Numbered from the stretch's first letter, positions 1 to 13,658 are shown. The stretch: DNA of 64,000 bases from Isoetes taiwanensis (GCA_021234155.1 JAJEKV010000003.1:29621166-29685165), one strand, 5' to 3'. Made by a program: numbers and translations. Notes: generated from the letters alone by a model not told the origin.

Positions 1-1735
1 GCCAAGAACAAACGCAAACGATGTCCTTCCCATCCTCCCAGCCAATCACAGCCACACATCCTGCCACGTGGTAAATCCAAGGGCCCATATTGCCTCAAAC
101 GACAAACGGTCGTCCATCCAGACACAGCCCTATAAGAATATATATAAGGAAGATATTCTTGCAAGCAAGCAAGTTCCATAATATGCACATCCTAGCACCA
201 GGTCTCCATGCAAACATTCCCAGACTATTCCCTGCAATAAATCAAACCATCACATTAAACAGCGTGCAAGCAAGCTACACAACTTAATTTCATACCAAAC
301 CCTCTATAAGTTACAAAGAATACTATCTTCACCTATCTAGTAATCCACAACAGCATGTCCCTGCGAGGCAAAGCAACTAGTTTATCCAACTGTGTCACAC
401 GTCTCACAGTATAAACAAGACTCTAGTGTAGATTATAGCATCTCTCTACTAGTATATGCATTGTTAAAGCAATTCGAAAGATTTAAAATCCAAGACTAAA
501 CATACTAGCCTAGTTAGATCTCACAAAGGATGGTAATGCAAGGCTGGGTTTAGTTCCACCCGGAGATCCAAAGATGCACACTCTATCAACAAAGCTGTAA
601 GGTAGATGCATGTCACGGAGGCCATTTCAAGAATATTACCCTGCATGGAATTCCGAAGGCTATTTCCAGCAAAATCGCATTGCGTAAATTATCCAAATGA
701 TCACTTTAAATAACATCATGGAGGCAAGCTTCAGAATATGCATAGCTTAGCAGCATATTACCCTGCATGGAAGTCTGACGACTATTTCCACCAAAATCGC
801 ATTGCATAAATAATCCGAATAATCACTTTAAATAGCATCATGGAGGCAAGCTTCAGAATATGTGAAAACATATATGGCAACCAAGGCATGCGTTTAATTC
901 AAACTTGCAAGATAGATGCATTTTATGAATAAGTACTATTATTTGAAATATTGCGTCTAGCTGCAAGGGAGAAGTTCCAAATTCAACTACTGACGCCTTG
1001 CTCATGATCATCTTTGCCAAGAAATGTTTGTGAAGCCCCTCTGTTTGTGTCCATTCTTTGGCTGTCAAGTAACTCCCCATATAAGGCAGCTGGTTTAACC
1101 AAACTAGTAAAGAAATGTAGCTTCGCAAGAACTGGAAATTCAAATTTTCTCTAGCATGGCCAATGAAGCATAGCCCTTACTAAGCTACATCCTCCATGCT
1201 TAAAATAGGTCCTTTAAATTGCACCTGTAATGCGAAACAACCTCAATTGGTTGATCCATAGAACTTCTTTTGGAGGATTTGCTTATTTTGGATTCCAACC
1301 ATTGCTAATGAAGGATGTTAGTGAAGGAAAGCATTGTTTGGCCTCCCTCCTTGTTTCCTCACAATGTGTTTTTAATACAGTAAGGCAGGGAACAGATTTA
1401 CTCTTGGTTGAAATTACAATAGCCTAACCTAAAATTTACTGTGCTTTGCAGAGTAAGTATAGAGCAATGCAACTTCGTTTTCCAAAGTAGTGTGAGTGCA
1501 AACAAGCTTTAGCTGAAGGCCATTCCCGCCTCTTCTGAATTCTAAAGGAGGTTAACTCTAAGACGGTCATGTCATGCAGAACATAATAAAGATAATCAAT
1601 GCATACCTGGCCCAAAGCGAGTGTGACTGTGACAAAGATCTGGAGGGCTCTTGGGTACGTGTGCATAATCTTCAGAGCACTTCAATTAAATGCCAATGTT
1701 GGAGCAGAATGCCAGATGCAAGTATTGCTCCTCTA
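1..1735. other. AT-rich intergenic DNA, no gene seen
   Basis: No reading frame here has codon structure or domain motifs that I recognise. The only structure is the 122-bp tandem duplication listed separately. The right edge may contain decayed 3' sequence of the minus-strand PPR pseudogene that follows. Confidence 0.6.
634..862. repeat. Tandem duplication, period 122 bp
   Basis: The block starting TATTACCCTGCATGGAA at 634 recurs at 756, and both copies end CTTCAGAATATG (740 and 862). The offset is 122 bp at both ends. The copies differ by scattered substitutions, so this is an old local duplication. Confidence 0.85.
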
Positions 1736-1739
1736 CCAT

Positions 1740-3115
1740 ATATTCACTGGAAACAAAATGCATATTGCTGTGTGTATGAATCTTTCGGGGCCTGCAGTTT
1801 CACTAACGTTCTGCATGTGCCAAGGAAGGTTCTCCAACAAGTAATATCAGGTTCCAAAGGCAAGTTATTAACAAAGGCTTCTGCCTCTTCCAAGTGACCA
1901 GCACGTCCTGAAAGATCAATCATGCAATTAAAATGCTCCAAACTTAATGACATTGTCCTTGACTGTGGAAATGAAGTAGTGATAACCATCATCAACCATG
2001 CCATTGTGGCTACACGAAGCTAGAATACACATCATAGTTACACCATCTGGCCTCCTCCCTTCCAGTTCCATTTGCCTCAAAACACGCAGAGCCTCCTGTC
2101 CTTCCCCATGCTGTGCATACGATGCAACCATGGTATTCCACGAGACCAAATTTCGCTCAGGCATTTTATCAAATTCAACATGTGCATGATGAAGGTCACC
2201 ACACTTAGCATACATATTGACAAGTGCATTTCTCAAAGTAACATCGTACGGCAACTTGAAGAAGATAATGCAAGTGTGAACTTGTTTCCCTTCGGCCAAG
2301 GCTGTGTGGCTTGCACATGCATCAAGCATACTAATATATGTAATCCTGTCGGGGTTGATGCCTTCTAACTGCATTTGACCAAGCAGTCTAAAGGATTCGA
2401 TGAACAAACCTAGCTGTCCAAGTAACTACATCACGTTGGGGCAGCTTGTCCAAGAAATAACATCAGGATTGGGCATCTTCTTAAATATTTGAAGGGCCTC
2501 CTTAAGATGACCACGTTGAGCATAGGCACCAATAATGATATTCCAAGAAACTATATTCCGACATGGCATATCCTGGAAAATATTATAGGCCTGTTGAAGC
2601 TTCCCTTGATGAACATAAGCAGATAACAATGTCGTCCATGATATAACGTTCCGCTCGGGCATTTTACCAAATAGATCGTGGACAACATTGATCTGCCCAA
2701 CTTGGGCATAAGCTGCAAGTATGGTATTCCAAGAAACAGTATTTGGTTGGGGCATTTTTTTGAAGAAATCTAAGGCTTCTCTGGGCTGGCCTAGTTGAAC
2801 ATAACCAGCTATCATGATATTCCATGTGAATGAATTTTTCCGCTTCATCTTGTCAAACACTGCCCTGGCTTCCGGCAAAGCACCACGCTTGCCATACATT
2901 TGTATCAAAAGATTGCCCAAAAATGTTTTACTCTCCAACCCTTTTCTAACTATAAGATGGTGAAGATGCTTCCCTTCAAACAGGGCTTTTGCATTAGCGC
3001 ATGTCCTTAATGAAGCAGCAATTTCATCGGGGCATAAATCCTCCAATTCAAATCTCTCATATAGCTCCCTTCCGGAGCATCCTTTTTGCTATTCTTGTTT
3101 GTGGATTGAACCAAG
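1740..3115 (-). pseudogene. Broken PLS-class pentatricopeptide repeat (PPR) gene
   Basis: Intact relatives are nucleus-encoded RNA-binding proteins of plastids and mitochondria that act in organelle RNA editing or processing. Read from 3115 down, the frame shows consecutive 31-36-residue repeats with the usual signatures (VFDKMKRKNSFTWNIMIAGY, FGKMPERNVISWTTLLSAY, MYAKCGDLHHAHVEFDKM) and a degenerate E-like end (CMIDLSGRAGHLEEAEAF). The breaks are plain. An in-frame TAG lies at 3089-3091 upstream of the first long block. Near 2405-2430 the frame shifts twice, apparently with loss of part of a repeat (VISWTS runs into LPQRDVVTW in another frame). Near 1950-2000 it shifts again, and near 1744 a stop cuts the E motif. 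No ATG is usable as the start. Short introns could explain one break but not all of them, so I call it a pseudogene. Confidence 0.85.
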
Positions 3116-5709
3116 AAGCTGAAAGGCACTGCGGACCATCCTCCTGCAGTCTCGAAGGACCTCTCCGGTTACCCGGTTTCCAGAGCGGCTGCCCACCAAC
3201 AGAAAGTTTGGAGCAGTCACCAGCATATCCTAGGGATATTCTAGCATATACCTAGGATATGCCAAAAGCCCACATAAACAAGGGTTTGCCTCCCTAGGGG
3301 CAACCCAAAAACTCAATGTAGTGCCCATGTCGGCGAAAACTCAATGCATTGCGTATGCAGATAAAGCCTGCATAGTAATATGAGTCCAACTGCAGAAAAC
3401 CAAGATTCATTACTGCATAGTAATATGAGTGCAACTGTAGAGGCATGAATGCGTTGAATAAAAGAATGGAGCACCACAAGAGTTAGAAATATTCCACATT
3501 AGCAAACCAAAACATTTGGAATAATTAGTGGAGGATAAGACAACACAAGCTGTACATTAGAAATTAAAAATTCTTGTTAGAAAAATACTACAAGAAAACC
3601 AGAGCAAAAGAGATAATGTACATGTGAAATGAAACAAAAATGACCATCTGGCAAGTAAAATGACATCTGGCAAGTAAAATGGAGGTTGCATAAGCCACAA
3701 AAATTGTGCTGAGTTTGAAAATGAAAAACCACCTACAACATAACATGTCACCCACTTCCAAGAACGGTGAAGGTCCTCTGACAAATCTTCCACGATATCA
3801 TATGATCAACATAAATAATGGTATGAGGTTTAAAGAAAATAATTGTTATGCAAAATAGTATAATATCCTCAACATTTGTTGTGCATGTGAGAATATGTTA
3901 CTATTGAGGAACAACGTTAGGTCTAAAACGGAAAAAGTTATAAACCAAGTTATAAGTCCCTTAAGGCAAAAGGTCATAGCCCTCTAAGGGGAACTGAAAG
4001 AGCAAGAGCAGCAATGCAAAAATAGGTCAGATCCCTTTAAGGTGAAGGAACTTAATTTACATAAAAGGATAACAACCTAGCATCTGAAGAGAAAACATGT
4101 CTAGCAACACAATGTACAGGTGCCGACTGGGAGTAGAAAAATGCATCAAATATGCATCGGAAATATGAAAGCTTATGACCACCGCAATGAAAACTTGAAG
4201 ATGAGAGTGCCGAGATAATAAATGAACTATACCTGAATGCCCAAAGATCCATGGGATTAGGCGATGATGGAATGCAGAAGACAAAGAATGGTCGAGCTAG
4301 CAGGCAAAATACATGAGAAGATAGAAGAGCAATAGATGGGTAATTAATGGATGAAGCTCATCATCAATGAACAACAGATATTATGCCATTAATGAATATA
4401 CGTCAACCTTCAATTTCAACATAAATAATGGAACCGCTGTGGCAGAAAGGTGAACATGGTCTAGGGTGAATTCGCAATTGGCTAGGTGAGGATAAGAGAA
4501 TACCAAATATACGAAAAGAGCACTACAAGAACTCCAATATAACAAACTTGATGCATTGATTTATTGCGGGAGAACCGTAGGAGTTTAAATACAAACGAAG
4601 TGAGAGAGGCCAGAAAGGGCTGAGTGACAGAAAATGGTCAATTGAATAGAAGGGTTGGAATAATAAATGAATGTGAAGCATGCTATGTCAAGCATATAAC
4701 CAATTTGCAATCGCATTGCAAAGATAAAACGTCAAAGCATGAACGAGTATCAAAAATTGTAATAGACGCAATGCTGACGTCCTGCCACATCAGCAACAAC
4801 AATAACAATGGAGGGAGGGAGGGAGGGAGGGAGGGAGCCCCCAGAAAAGTAATGCGGAACTGGATAAACGAGGGGCCACATAAGGTTGCGGTCGAACCAG
4901 ATAGTCGATAGCACGTCGGCAGTCATAGGAGATGGGTCACTTCTAATGAACATAGGTTGAGGTCAAGGAAAAGGTCAAGATGGCTGACAAGGTCGGAAAC
5001 AGGCAGAAATCAAAGTCGAGGTCAAGGGCAATAACAATCTAAGCAATGAGATGTGCCTGTGAAACAAAGTCTCAAAAGAAATTATTAGTGTGGGCGACAT
5101 CAAATGTAAAAGAATGCAATATAGGGATACACATCCAGATTAGCTAAGGTAAATGACAATAGTGACGAAAACATAACGTGCCCGAGAAGAAATTGACAAT
5201 AAATAGACATGAACATGCCACAAGGACCAAATTCACCCCATATTCTAAAAACAATTGACACATTCAAAAACATACCTTATGAAAAAGCCCTTTAATTATC
5301 CAGTTAAACCCATCCGAATGCACCCATAAGTTGAAAAGGCAAATGTTCTCCCATCATCCTAACAAAATTCCAAACCAACCTGGAATAACACCCATCCAGA
5401 CAACCTCATAGGAAAACACTGCCATTAAGTAATTGAGAACCATGAAAAATTGCCCTAAAAGTTAGGAATAAATGCGCCCAATCATCTCAAACTCCAAGCC
5501 ACACGTTGGACCATCATTCCTTGAAAAACAATGCATGTATGCTGGTGTTAAGCACCACACAAATAAGCACTCTCAACAACTATTAGCTCATAATGAACCT
5601 ACATCAACCTTCAAGTTAGACATAAATAATGGAGCCATCTGGAAGGTTCCAAGTACTAGGATGATGTGCCAATACATAGTAAATGTAGAAAACATATTTA
5701 CATAGTTTT
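3116..5709. other. AT-rich DNA without recognisable genes
   Basis: The small open frames show no motif. Short duplicated phrases are present, such as CATCTGGCAAGTAAAATG twice at 3644-3680, and a sentence-like repeat around 4400-4433 and 5599-5636 (TCAACCTTCAA ... ACATAAATAATGGA). These suggest old repeat remnants. Confidence 0.5.
4810..4837. repeat. (GAGG)n microsatellite
   Basis: A run of GGGA units about 28 bp long on the plus strand. Its G-runs could form a G-quadruplex, but this is inferred from sequence alone. Confidence 0.9.
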
Positions 5710-7588
5710 TCATTTTTCCACCAGCATCCCCAAAGATATGAGAACCTTATTCCTTACATCCTGAGGTATTGTAACTCTCGCTATTTTACTTGGAATAGTT
5801 TTTGGAGTCCACAAGTACAGTACGATTTCAGTGTCTAGCCAAAGATCAGGATCACTAGGATTTCTCCTCCACCTCTTTGTTCAACAACCTGAATATCTTT
5901 CTTTATCGGTGACATTACTCAACTGATGTACTGGACACCACCATTCCAAGTGCACCTTATTGAAGTTAACATCACCTTCTTCTTTGCAAATATCCGAGAT
6001 AGTGTATCCCAACCACACTGGATAGGTCTCTAGATCTACTGGTTTTACTACTACAAATTGGTGGCCCTCCACGTCAGTAGAAGGTTCATAACAATCCTTG
6101 CCTAGATATTTTGGCCTATCCTTCTTAGGACCAACATAGTGTTTATCAGATTGAGGGGGAGCATATGCCTTCACAATGCTACTAATGGTACCATCATCTT
6201 CGTCAGCACCAGCTAATGTTTTCCACTTACTTTTAGGGAACCACCCTTCTTTCAGCTCTTCTGAGGATGTGTCTACCTCATCCAACAAGTTGATCACCTT
6301 CTTCCAATAATCTATCAATGCACGATTAGTCTCATCTGAATTAGTTTGCCAATGCTTGATGTAGTCATTGATGCCATCCTTAGTCAATCCCAATTGCTTG
6401 ACTTCTTCAGTTGGTTTTAGAGCTTTTGGTTGACCAGGAGGTATCATAGGCTTGCCATTTGATCCCTGTGCCAAATTTCTGCCCCACCTCTCCACTTCTC
6501 CTCTGAAGGTCTCATTTTCCATTGCATGATTAGAATCCCTTCTCTCACCCAAAAAGTGAATTGAAGAGGTCTAGAATGATCTTCCATATAGGAGATGGAT
6601 TTGTACATCCATGAAATATTTCTAATAGCCTGGGAAAGTTGGTAACTGTCTGTTGTCTCAATACATGACTATATTTTCCAAACAATGCGTCCACATCCTC
6701 ATGAGTATGTCCGGGCATTAGGAACCCCAAATTGACTCTTTCAAAAATACCCACAGCTGTTAAGTAGGATAGGAAAGAAAACATCCACCTGTTCTTATTT
6801 TGACCAGCACAATTATCTAGTTGCAAGAGGAGTTTTCTGGGCAGATCTTGAGGTTTAGCACGAGATGTTGAAGCTCCAATATGTTCATTAGGTCCATGCC
6901 TTCTAAACCTTGCCTTGCTAAACTTTTCAATACTATTAGGGGTTCCATCCAACAATGCACTATGTAGTGTCTGGCTAGCTGTAGGATCCTGGAGGTGACC
7001 ATTGTAACCACTCTCATAGTTTCTTAAACACCTCATGATACTCCCAATGTGAAAATCTGGACCATCACTCCACAACTCTAAACTGAAATGGCCATAGTAG
7101 GTCTGAGACTGCCCATGCAATATTGCCTCAGTCATTGAAATATGCAAAGGGTATGATCTTCCACATGACTTAGGAATGTACTTGAATTGTGGAAGATAAG
7201 TCTTCTGTTGGTCCATTTTATCATGTATAATACATAGATAGTTATTAGGTTCCATTGCAGATAAGGTCCTCCACATCCAATAAGTTGATCTACATGATAG
7301 TTGATCTGTCATATGGTCCTTCATATGTTCCCTTATCTTTGCCCTTAGACTTGGTTGCACAGTCTTATCTAGTGTCTCCTTCAGCTTAGCACATAAATTG
7401 CACTTGGCAAAGTTGTTTGAAGTTGCTATGGTCACATGCTTGAAATGCTTATTCCATGGCCTACTAAAATTGGGCTGGGATATAGAGGCCACTCCAAGTT
7501 TCCGACGCAATGCATTTATTTCCTCTAATATGCTCTTCTGGGTACAATGGGATGGCAATCTCTTCTCAACAATAACTCTATCCTGTTC
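5710..7588 (-). pseudogene. Transposase-like gene copy 1, 3' part (DUF7869-type), broken
   Basis: This is the downstream half of the gene whose upstream half is at 25303-26342; CACTA-1 separates them. The strongest block, LLLQLDNCAGQNKNRWMFSF followed by GFLMPGHTHEDVDALFGKYS, is shared almost residue for residue with the intact plus-strand copy at 35209-36690. It matches the DUF7869 type of protein (family named from memory), which looks like an RNase-H-fold transposase core. Damage seen by comparison with copy 2: a small deletion plus frameshifts near 6540-6600 and about 6470-6500, and a nonsense codon at 5881-5883 where copy 2 has TGG (Trp). Homology resumes after that stop in the same frame and runs to a TGA at 5710-5712. 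The CCHC-like NNFAKCNLCAKLKETLD segment near 7400 could bind zinc. Confidence 0.85.
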
Positions 7589-7609
7589 CACTACAAAAAA
7601 ATTGCCCTG

Positions 7610-7990
7610 TTACGACATCTATTACGACGTCCAGACGTCGTTTGAACGTCGATGAACGACGCCAAAAAGTCGATGAACGACGCCTATAACGACGTCTGCA
7701 CGTCGTTTTACGACGTGGACGCGTCGCTATACGCGTCGCAACGGCGTCGTCTTAAAGCGACGACGTGACGTCGTTCAACGACGCCACGTACACGTGGCTG
7801 CCACGCGGCCAGGCGGCCAGCGTGGCGTCGGCGAGCGGGTTGCTGACGTGGCAGCCACGTGTTTGACGTCGTTTAACGACGTCACGTACACGTGGCAGCC
7901 ACGCGGCCGGGCGGCCAGCGCGGCGTTGCCAGCGCCGTTGCTGACGTGGCAGCCACGTAAGCAACGTCGTTTAATTACGTGTATTAAAAA
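7610..7990. repeat. Left subterminal ACGTCGTT-rich array of CACTA-1
   Basis: Dense direct and inverted copies of ACGTCGTT/AACGACGT, then two copies of a roughly 100-bp GC-rich block (ACGTACACGTGGC and GACGTGGCAGCCACGT) at about 7785-7965. Arrays like this normally bind the transposase in CACTA elements. The array ends in poly(A)/poly(T). Confidence 0.8.
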
Positions 7991-9180
7991 AAAAAATTTA
8001 TTTATTTTTTTTTTTTTAATTTTTTTATTTTTTTTTTATAAATTGAAAATAATAATAATAATACATTTATTATGAATGAAGTTAATACATTTAATTTAAA
8101 GCCTATAAAATGAATTTAACCAATAAAGAAATATAAGATTTTAACGTCATTAAATGATGTCGCTTAAATATATTAAAAAAATACAAAAATAAATGAAGCC
8201 CCAATTTTTTTAGCTAAATACATTAATCAATAAATTAAGCTAAATACATTAATCAATACATTAAGCATATTGAAAATTAAATGCTTACCTGGTACAAGGT
8301 GGCAAAGTTGTTTTGCACAAACAACGCATTTGCTAGGAGTGTACATGCAAAACAATAAATTCAATGATTAGTAAAATATTAGTATAAATAAACAACTTAA
8401 AGGAAAAAAAAAAATATGGAAAATCAATGGGGGAGGGGTGGTTTCAATGACGTCCCCTTCTTGGATAACAATTTAACCTAAATAAAGCATTAGTATTTTA
8501 TTAGCGTATTGAAAAAATTAAATCCTTACCTGGAAGAGGTGCCAACTTGTTTTGCAAGAACAACACATTTTGCTAGGAGTGTACATGCAAAACAAAAAAT
8601 TCAATGATTAGAAAGAAATAGTATAAAACAACTAATAAGGAAAAAATTTTGGAAAGAAGAAGGGTCTCGCTTTTTAACGATGTCTTCTTAGATGGGAAAA
8701 AATTAGAAGACGAATGGAAGAATTCAAGAAGAAAAGGCTAAGAAGAAGAGGAGGAACCCAAAATGGGGAGGAAGAATACTGAGAAGATGAAGCGCAAGAG
8801 GAGGATTAAGAGTAAGAATTTGAATAAGAGGAGGAAGAAGTAGTATAAGAGGAGGAAGAATCAAGAAGAAGATGACAAAGGGAATGGAAGAATATGTATG
8901 GAAGAAGGATGCAAGAATGGAAGAAGAAGAATGAAGGTTGAAGGAAGAACAAACAACAAATACAAAAAGCTCTAAATCTACCCAAAAACAAGTTTAGATT
9001 CAAAAACGAGTTGGTTGATCCGCACATACCTTATGAAGCTTGTCTTACACTTAGAATAGACCCCAAAGTAGATCCGCTACCGAAAAATCGCCTCAAAAAA
9101 CACTCCTCCATAAGCTTTGCTTGCTCGAAAATAAGCGGCGGGATTGCCGCCTGTTTTCGATTTAAATCACAGTCGCCGCT
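7991..9180. repeat. AT-rich DNA with a 240-bp imperfect tandem repeat and GAA-rich tract
   Basis: The phrase from TACCTGG through GCTAGGAGTGTACATGCAAAACAA to TTCAATGATTAG occurs at about 8286-8370 and again at 8526-8612, an offset of 240 bp. A purine-rich GAAGAAGAGG tract covers about 8690-8950. No coding region is evident. Confidence 0.65.
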
Positions 9181-9280
9181 TAACGACGCCGAGACGCCGT
9201 TAAACGACGACAAAAACGCCGTTGAACGACGCTTGTAACGACGTTTTTTTTTTACGACGACCAAAAAAAAAAAAAAAAAA

Positions 9281-9311
<31 letters not shown>

Positions 9312-9320
9312 AGCACACCA
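9180..9320. repeat. Internal ACGCCGTTAAACGACG block with poly(A)/poly(T)
   Basis: The block resembles the element's own subterminal arrays but sits 1.6 kb inside. It is followed by adjoining A and T runs at about 9255-9310. It looks like a duplicated or nested terminal region. Confidence 0.6.
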
Positions 9321-9445
9321 GCCCTACCGGGCCTACAGCCTTTCCTCAAATTCTAGCCTATCCACGTGTAATTTCCATGTCATCAAAATCTGATGTGGCT
9401 TATTTTGCACCATCGGATCTCTCGCTTTCTCAAATCTAAGGCCGG
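9310..9445. repeat. Dispersed repeat, copy 1 (poly(T)-AGCACACCAGCC family)
   Basis: T-run followed by AGCACACCAGCCCTACC, then TCTAGCCTATCCACGTGT and CATCAAAATCTGATGTGG. Two related copies sit at about 13518-13650 and 13927-14060, all within CACTA-1. Confidence 0.7.
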
Positions 9446-9590
9446 GAAATTAGAAAATCGAGAAAAAAATTGGATACGGAGATGGAAAGGGTCAAAGAAT
9501 AACTTCTTCTTGCATCGGGCTTGTGCTCTTCCTTTGTTGTGTCCTCGTGATCGAACTTTGTGAAGGAGACGACCGAGGTGCCAAGCATGT

Positions 9591-10352
9591 GAAGGAGACT
9601 CCTGATGAAATTCGATCTTGCTTTTGTTGGATTTTTTCCATGATACCCTAATGCAGGAGTTCTTCTCTCAGGCGACCAATGGAGCTTGTAGAACCGGCAA
9701 GCGCATCGGGCAAATATCTTACCTTTCGTGCAAATATCAACTTTTCTTCGATTCATACTTAGACACAAAAAGCCGTTCACAGTGAAGGAGACTCCTGATG
9801 AAATTCTATCTTGCTTTTGTTGGATTTTTTCCATGATACCCTAATGCAGAGTTCTTCTCTCAGGCGAATCAATGGAGCTTACAACGTTGTAGAACCGGCA
9901 AAGCGCATCGGGCAAATATCTTACCTTTCGTGCAAATATCAACCTTTCTTCGATTCATACTTAGACACAAAGCCAATTCTGAAGGAGACTCCGGATGAAA
10001 TTCTATCTTGCTTTTGTTGGATTTTTTCCATGATACCCTAATGCAATTGTAAATAAAATTCATGTATTCTGTATGAGGTTTTCTGAGATGCATAAAAGAA
10101 AACTCCAGATTTTTTCCATGATGCCCTAATGCGGGAGTTCTTCTCTCAATGGCAAATAATGGAGCTTACAACTTTGTAGAACCGCAAAGCGCATCGTGCA
10201 AATATCTTACCATTTCTCTACCATTGTTTATTTTTTTTATTGTTTCAAGAGAAAAAACTCATGTATTCTCGTATGAGGTTTTCTCGAGATGCATAAAAGA
10301 AAACTCCTGGGATGAAATTCTATCTTGCTTTTGTTGAATTTTTTCCATGATC
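9591..10352 (+). repeat. Tandem repeat, about 195-bp period, roughly three and a half copies
   Basis: GAAGGAGACT starts at 9591, 9784 and 9981 (periods 193 and 197). Each is followed by GATGAAATTCTATCTTGC and TTTTTTCCATGATACCCTAA. A degenerate partial copy runs to 10352. The short frames inside repeat with the unit and are not genes. Confidence 0.85.
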
Positions 10353-13300
10353 CAAATACTCCCTAAGATTTTTTCCCGCCATCATTTTTCCTAAGAATCT
10401 GCGGTGTAGCACATTCTCGCTCTAAGAAGTGCATGACTAATCGTGAGAACAGAGAATGCGATGTGAGATGTAGCAACTTTACCTGATTCACAGTACTCTA
10501 GTCTGGATATTCCTTTAACTTACCTGAGTTTAAGGTAGTTAAAAGGAGCAGAAGAGCTCGTATTTAATACGTTGGTCCATCATACTAAAAGCGAAAATGG
10601 AGAAGCATTTCTGACTATCAACAAAACTTCGAGTCGACATTTTAACCGAGGTTGCTACCACGATCGATTTCGCCAACCGAGGTTGCTACCGGGATCGACG
10701 CCCAATTTGTCGCGCGAAACTCTTGTAATAACCGATCGGGTTTGAAACTCAAGCGTAGTTTTGAATCCTAGAAATTTTGGAATTTTAGGATCTTGTTGTC
10801 TGGGAAGACTTTGCTCGAAACCATTCTTTGATTTGCCATGCAGCGTTTTTCAAGCAGAGATTGTGTTGTCTTTCCATCGCCATACTTTCTGATAAAGATG
10901 AACCTTTACTTGTTTGTTTCTTTCCAACAAACTTGCCAAAGATTCATCTAACCCAAAGAACTTGTTGTGAATCTTTGCAGTTCAAGAACGTGTAGAATGG
11001 TCCAGTTTATCTACATGCACTTCATACGATAGCATTCTCGATGCATTCAAGAAGAGGTAAATGTTTTTGTGAAGTTATGAAAGCTCAAAGATGGAAATAG
11101 CATATCTGAATATCCGATGCATTCAAGATGGTGGTATACTTATGCCATGACATTGAATATGTGTGCACTTGTTTAACTGTTTCGCATAATTTTGTGGCCC
11201 CTTTTCTCCCGATCCATGTGACCCATGTTCAGTTAGGGCAATTATTTTTGAATACATCTTACATCTTTCGTGATTCTTGGTTTTATGTTCCGATCACTTG
11301 TTCTCACGCCATTCTAACCTATCCCATTTTTCTTGCTCTATAGCATGCGGACTATTAGCCTTTACATCATGTTGTTCACTTGCCACACCGATGCTCATTT
11401 TCCTTTGTTATTGTTCTCATTCCTTTCCTTTCTAAACCATTATTAGGATCTGTCCTACCATGCAAATGGATGCAAAGTACTTACACAATGCCTTGTCCTT
11501 TGTCGTTCTTTGGTATTTTCTTCTACCCGTAAGCCTAAATCTAATAGCAATGCCGCTAGTATCAAAAGGGGATTACATGAAAAGTGGATCTTGAAGATTG
11601 TTTGTAAATTGGTTGTACAATATCAGAACAGTAGAGCATTCTATTGTCTTTGGTTGCTAGAACTTGAGGAGCATCATTCCTAGACCTTCTTATACACCTT
11701 AAATGTTGCTAATGCATGTTTGTTTTGTGTGCATGTTATTCATTATTAAAATTGAAGGAGAAATCTATGAATGTATAAGCTGAATTGCAAATGTAATGGG
11801 ACTAAATGATAGGAAAAAGCCATAAATTGCACTTGATCTTCAAACATATGTCCACTCTGTTTAAGATCGAGGGCATTAGGGGAGTTTCGAGTAATTTGCC
11901 CTTGTATTCATAAATATCATTTTTTTGTGCGGTTTCAATCCGGAGCATATGATTTCGCCTATGGCTGCAGGCACTTAGAGTATTGACTGCAGAAGGTTCA
12001 TCAATTTTTGCATTGGGAATTTATACCCGCAATAGTAACTCATGAAGCAGTTGGATGGCATACCAATCATGAGGTCTGTGGGAAAGTGTTAGCTACTTAA
12101 TGCATTGGTATGTTTCCTTACTATATTTCTTTCTTATTGTCCTATTCAGGAAATGAAGGCGGCCATAGTAACGTTTCTTGAGTCATGACAAACTTCCATA
12201 TCCTTTAGATAAACTACGGAGTCCAACATTCTCTGGTGTTGTTTCAGCAGATGCATTGCTTGCAATCAAAAGCAAATTGGGGGTAACAAATTCTAATCTA
12301 TCAACATGCAAGGTGCAAGATTCTTGTTTGGACTGGGAATTTAATTGTGTCTTGGTTTGACATATCTATGTACCTGAGTATTCAACAAAGTTTCTCGATT
12401 CTATCTACGGTCCTCCTTTCTTAATTTTTTTAACAACCAGTGGATTATGTATTTATGGAAATTAAAGAAGAAACTAAAGAAGTGGTTGGTGGAGAGCCAT
12501 TTGATTACTCCCTACACTTTTTTTCGGATTTAACTTCATTGGCTGAAATTTAGCATGGATCCAAAAGGAAATAAGAATGCGTACCTGCGAAGTTCCCATG
12601 CTTCACAATGAAACTTCAAAGATGTATAAACGTAGATTGTAGACAATAATGAAAGGCTTATGCTAGAAAGTTAGTTCCACAGGAAATATTAGAAAATATT
12701 CTAGTTTGATTTATGTCAAATTTGTTGGAACATTGGTTCTAAATTATTCCACAATTGGTGTAGAATGTATACGGCATTGAAGCGAGATTTTGATGCAAGT
12801 ATTTTATATGTTTGCCCTTGTAAGCAATACGGTATGAGCCCAACAGGTGCTATGGTCCACATTGCCTGCACTAAATCTATGAGATTTTACTTTGTCGAAA
12901 GTCTTATATGCTCCATTCAAGCTTCCACACTTCACATAATTTTGTATCCAACCTCAACAATTTGTTCGTGGAGTTGTGCGTCGTGCAGCATATGCCTTGA
13001 TCGCAGGCATCTACTTAAATAACCCGGTATAAGAAGTTGACATGAGGAAAGGTTCGAACCAAGATTGAAGCCTTCAAAGCATAGGTGGAGTAATTTGATG
13101 TCTCGCGCTTTGGAAACATAACTGAAGTCAGTAATAAAAATTTATTATTTTATATTCTACATGTAGGGGCAAAATTACACACATAAAAGACAAAAAAACA
13201 AAAACGGAATACGATGTATTAGGTAAAGCAAAAGCATATCTCTCATGGAAATCACCATGATTACAACGTGTGACATTCAATCAATTTCTTCACAAACTTA

Positions 13301-13517
13301 GCTACAAAGAACGATCCAGAGTCCGTCCCCCCCCAAAAAAAAAACAAACACTCAAGTGCCTCTTGCTGCATAATATGCATGTCTAATGTCAGAAGCTCCA
13401 ACCTAGCATTTATATCTTCTGACTTTATTTGTACATGCAAACCAACAATAGTGTATACAATAACCTTAAGGCAACATTGAACAAGACGTAAAATAAAGTA
13501 TACTTGTCTCCAAGTAG

Positions 13518-13650
13518 TTTTTTTTTAAGCACACTAGCCTTGCCATGCCTACACCATTTCCTGGAATTCCAGGCCATCCACGTATCAACTCTACATGACC
13601 AAAATTGGAAATGGCACAAGCTAAGACCGTTAGATTCTCTATTTTATGAT
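13518..13650. repeat. Dispersed repeat, copy 2 (poly(T)-AGCACAC family)
   Basis: Diverged relative of 9310-9445: T-run, AGCACACTAGCCTTGCC, and a CCATCCACGTATCAACTC block. The arrangement is the same as in copies 1 and 3. Confidence 0.6.
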
Positions 13651-13658
13651 CCTGTGAG

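Noticed and set aside
853-1897. Short open frames on both strands near the left edge
   Set aside because: No conserved motif. Those overlapping 1744-2407 on the plus strand are shadows of the PPR remnant.
5472-5705. Plus-strand frame of 77 codons
   Set aside because: Composition is random and it lies in AT-rich sequence with short repeated phrases.
9591-10352. Small genes in the 195-bp repeats
   Set aside because: The frames are repeated copies of the same short phrase with shifts between them; it is a tandem repeat, not coding.
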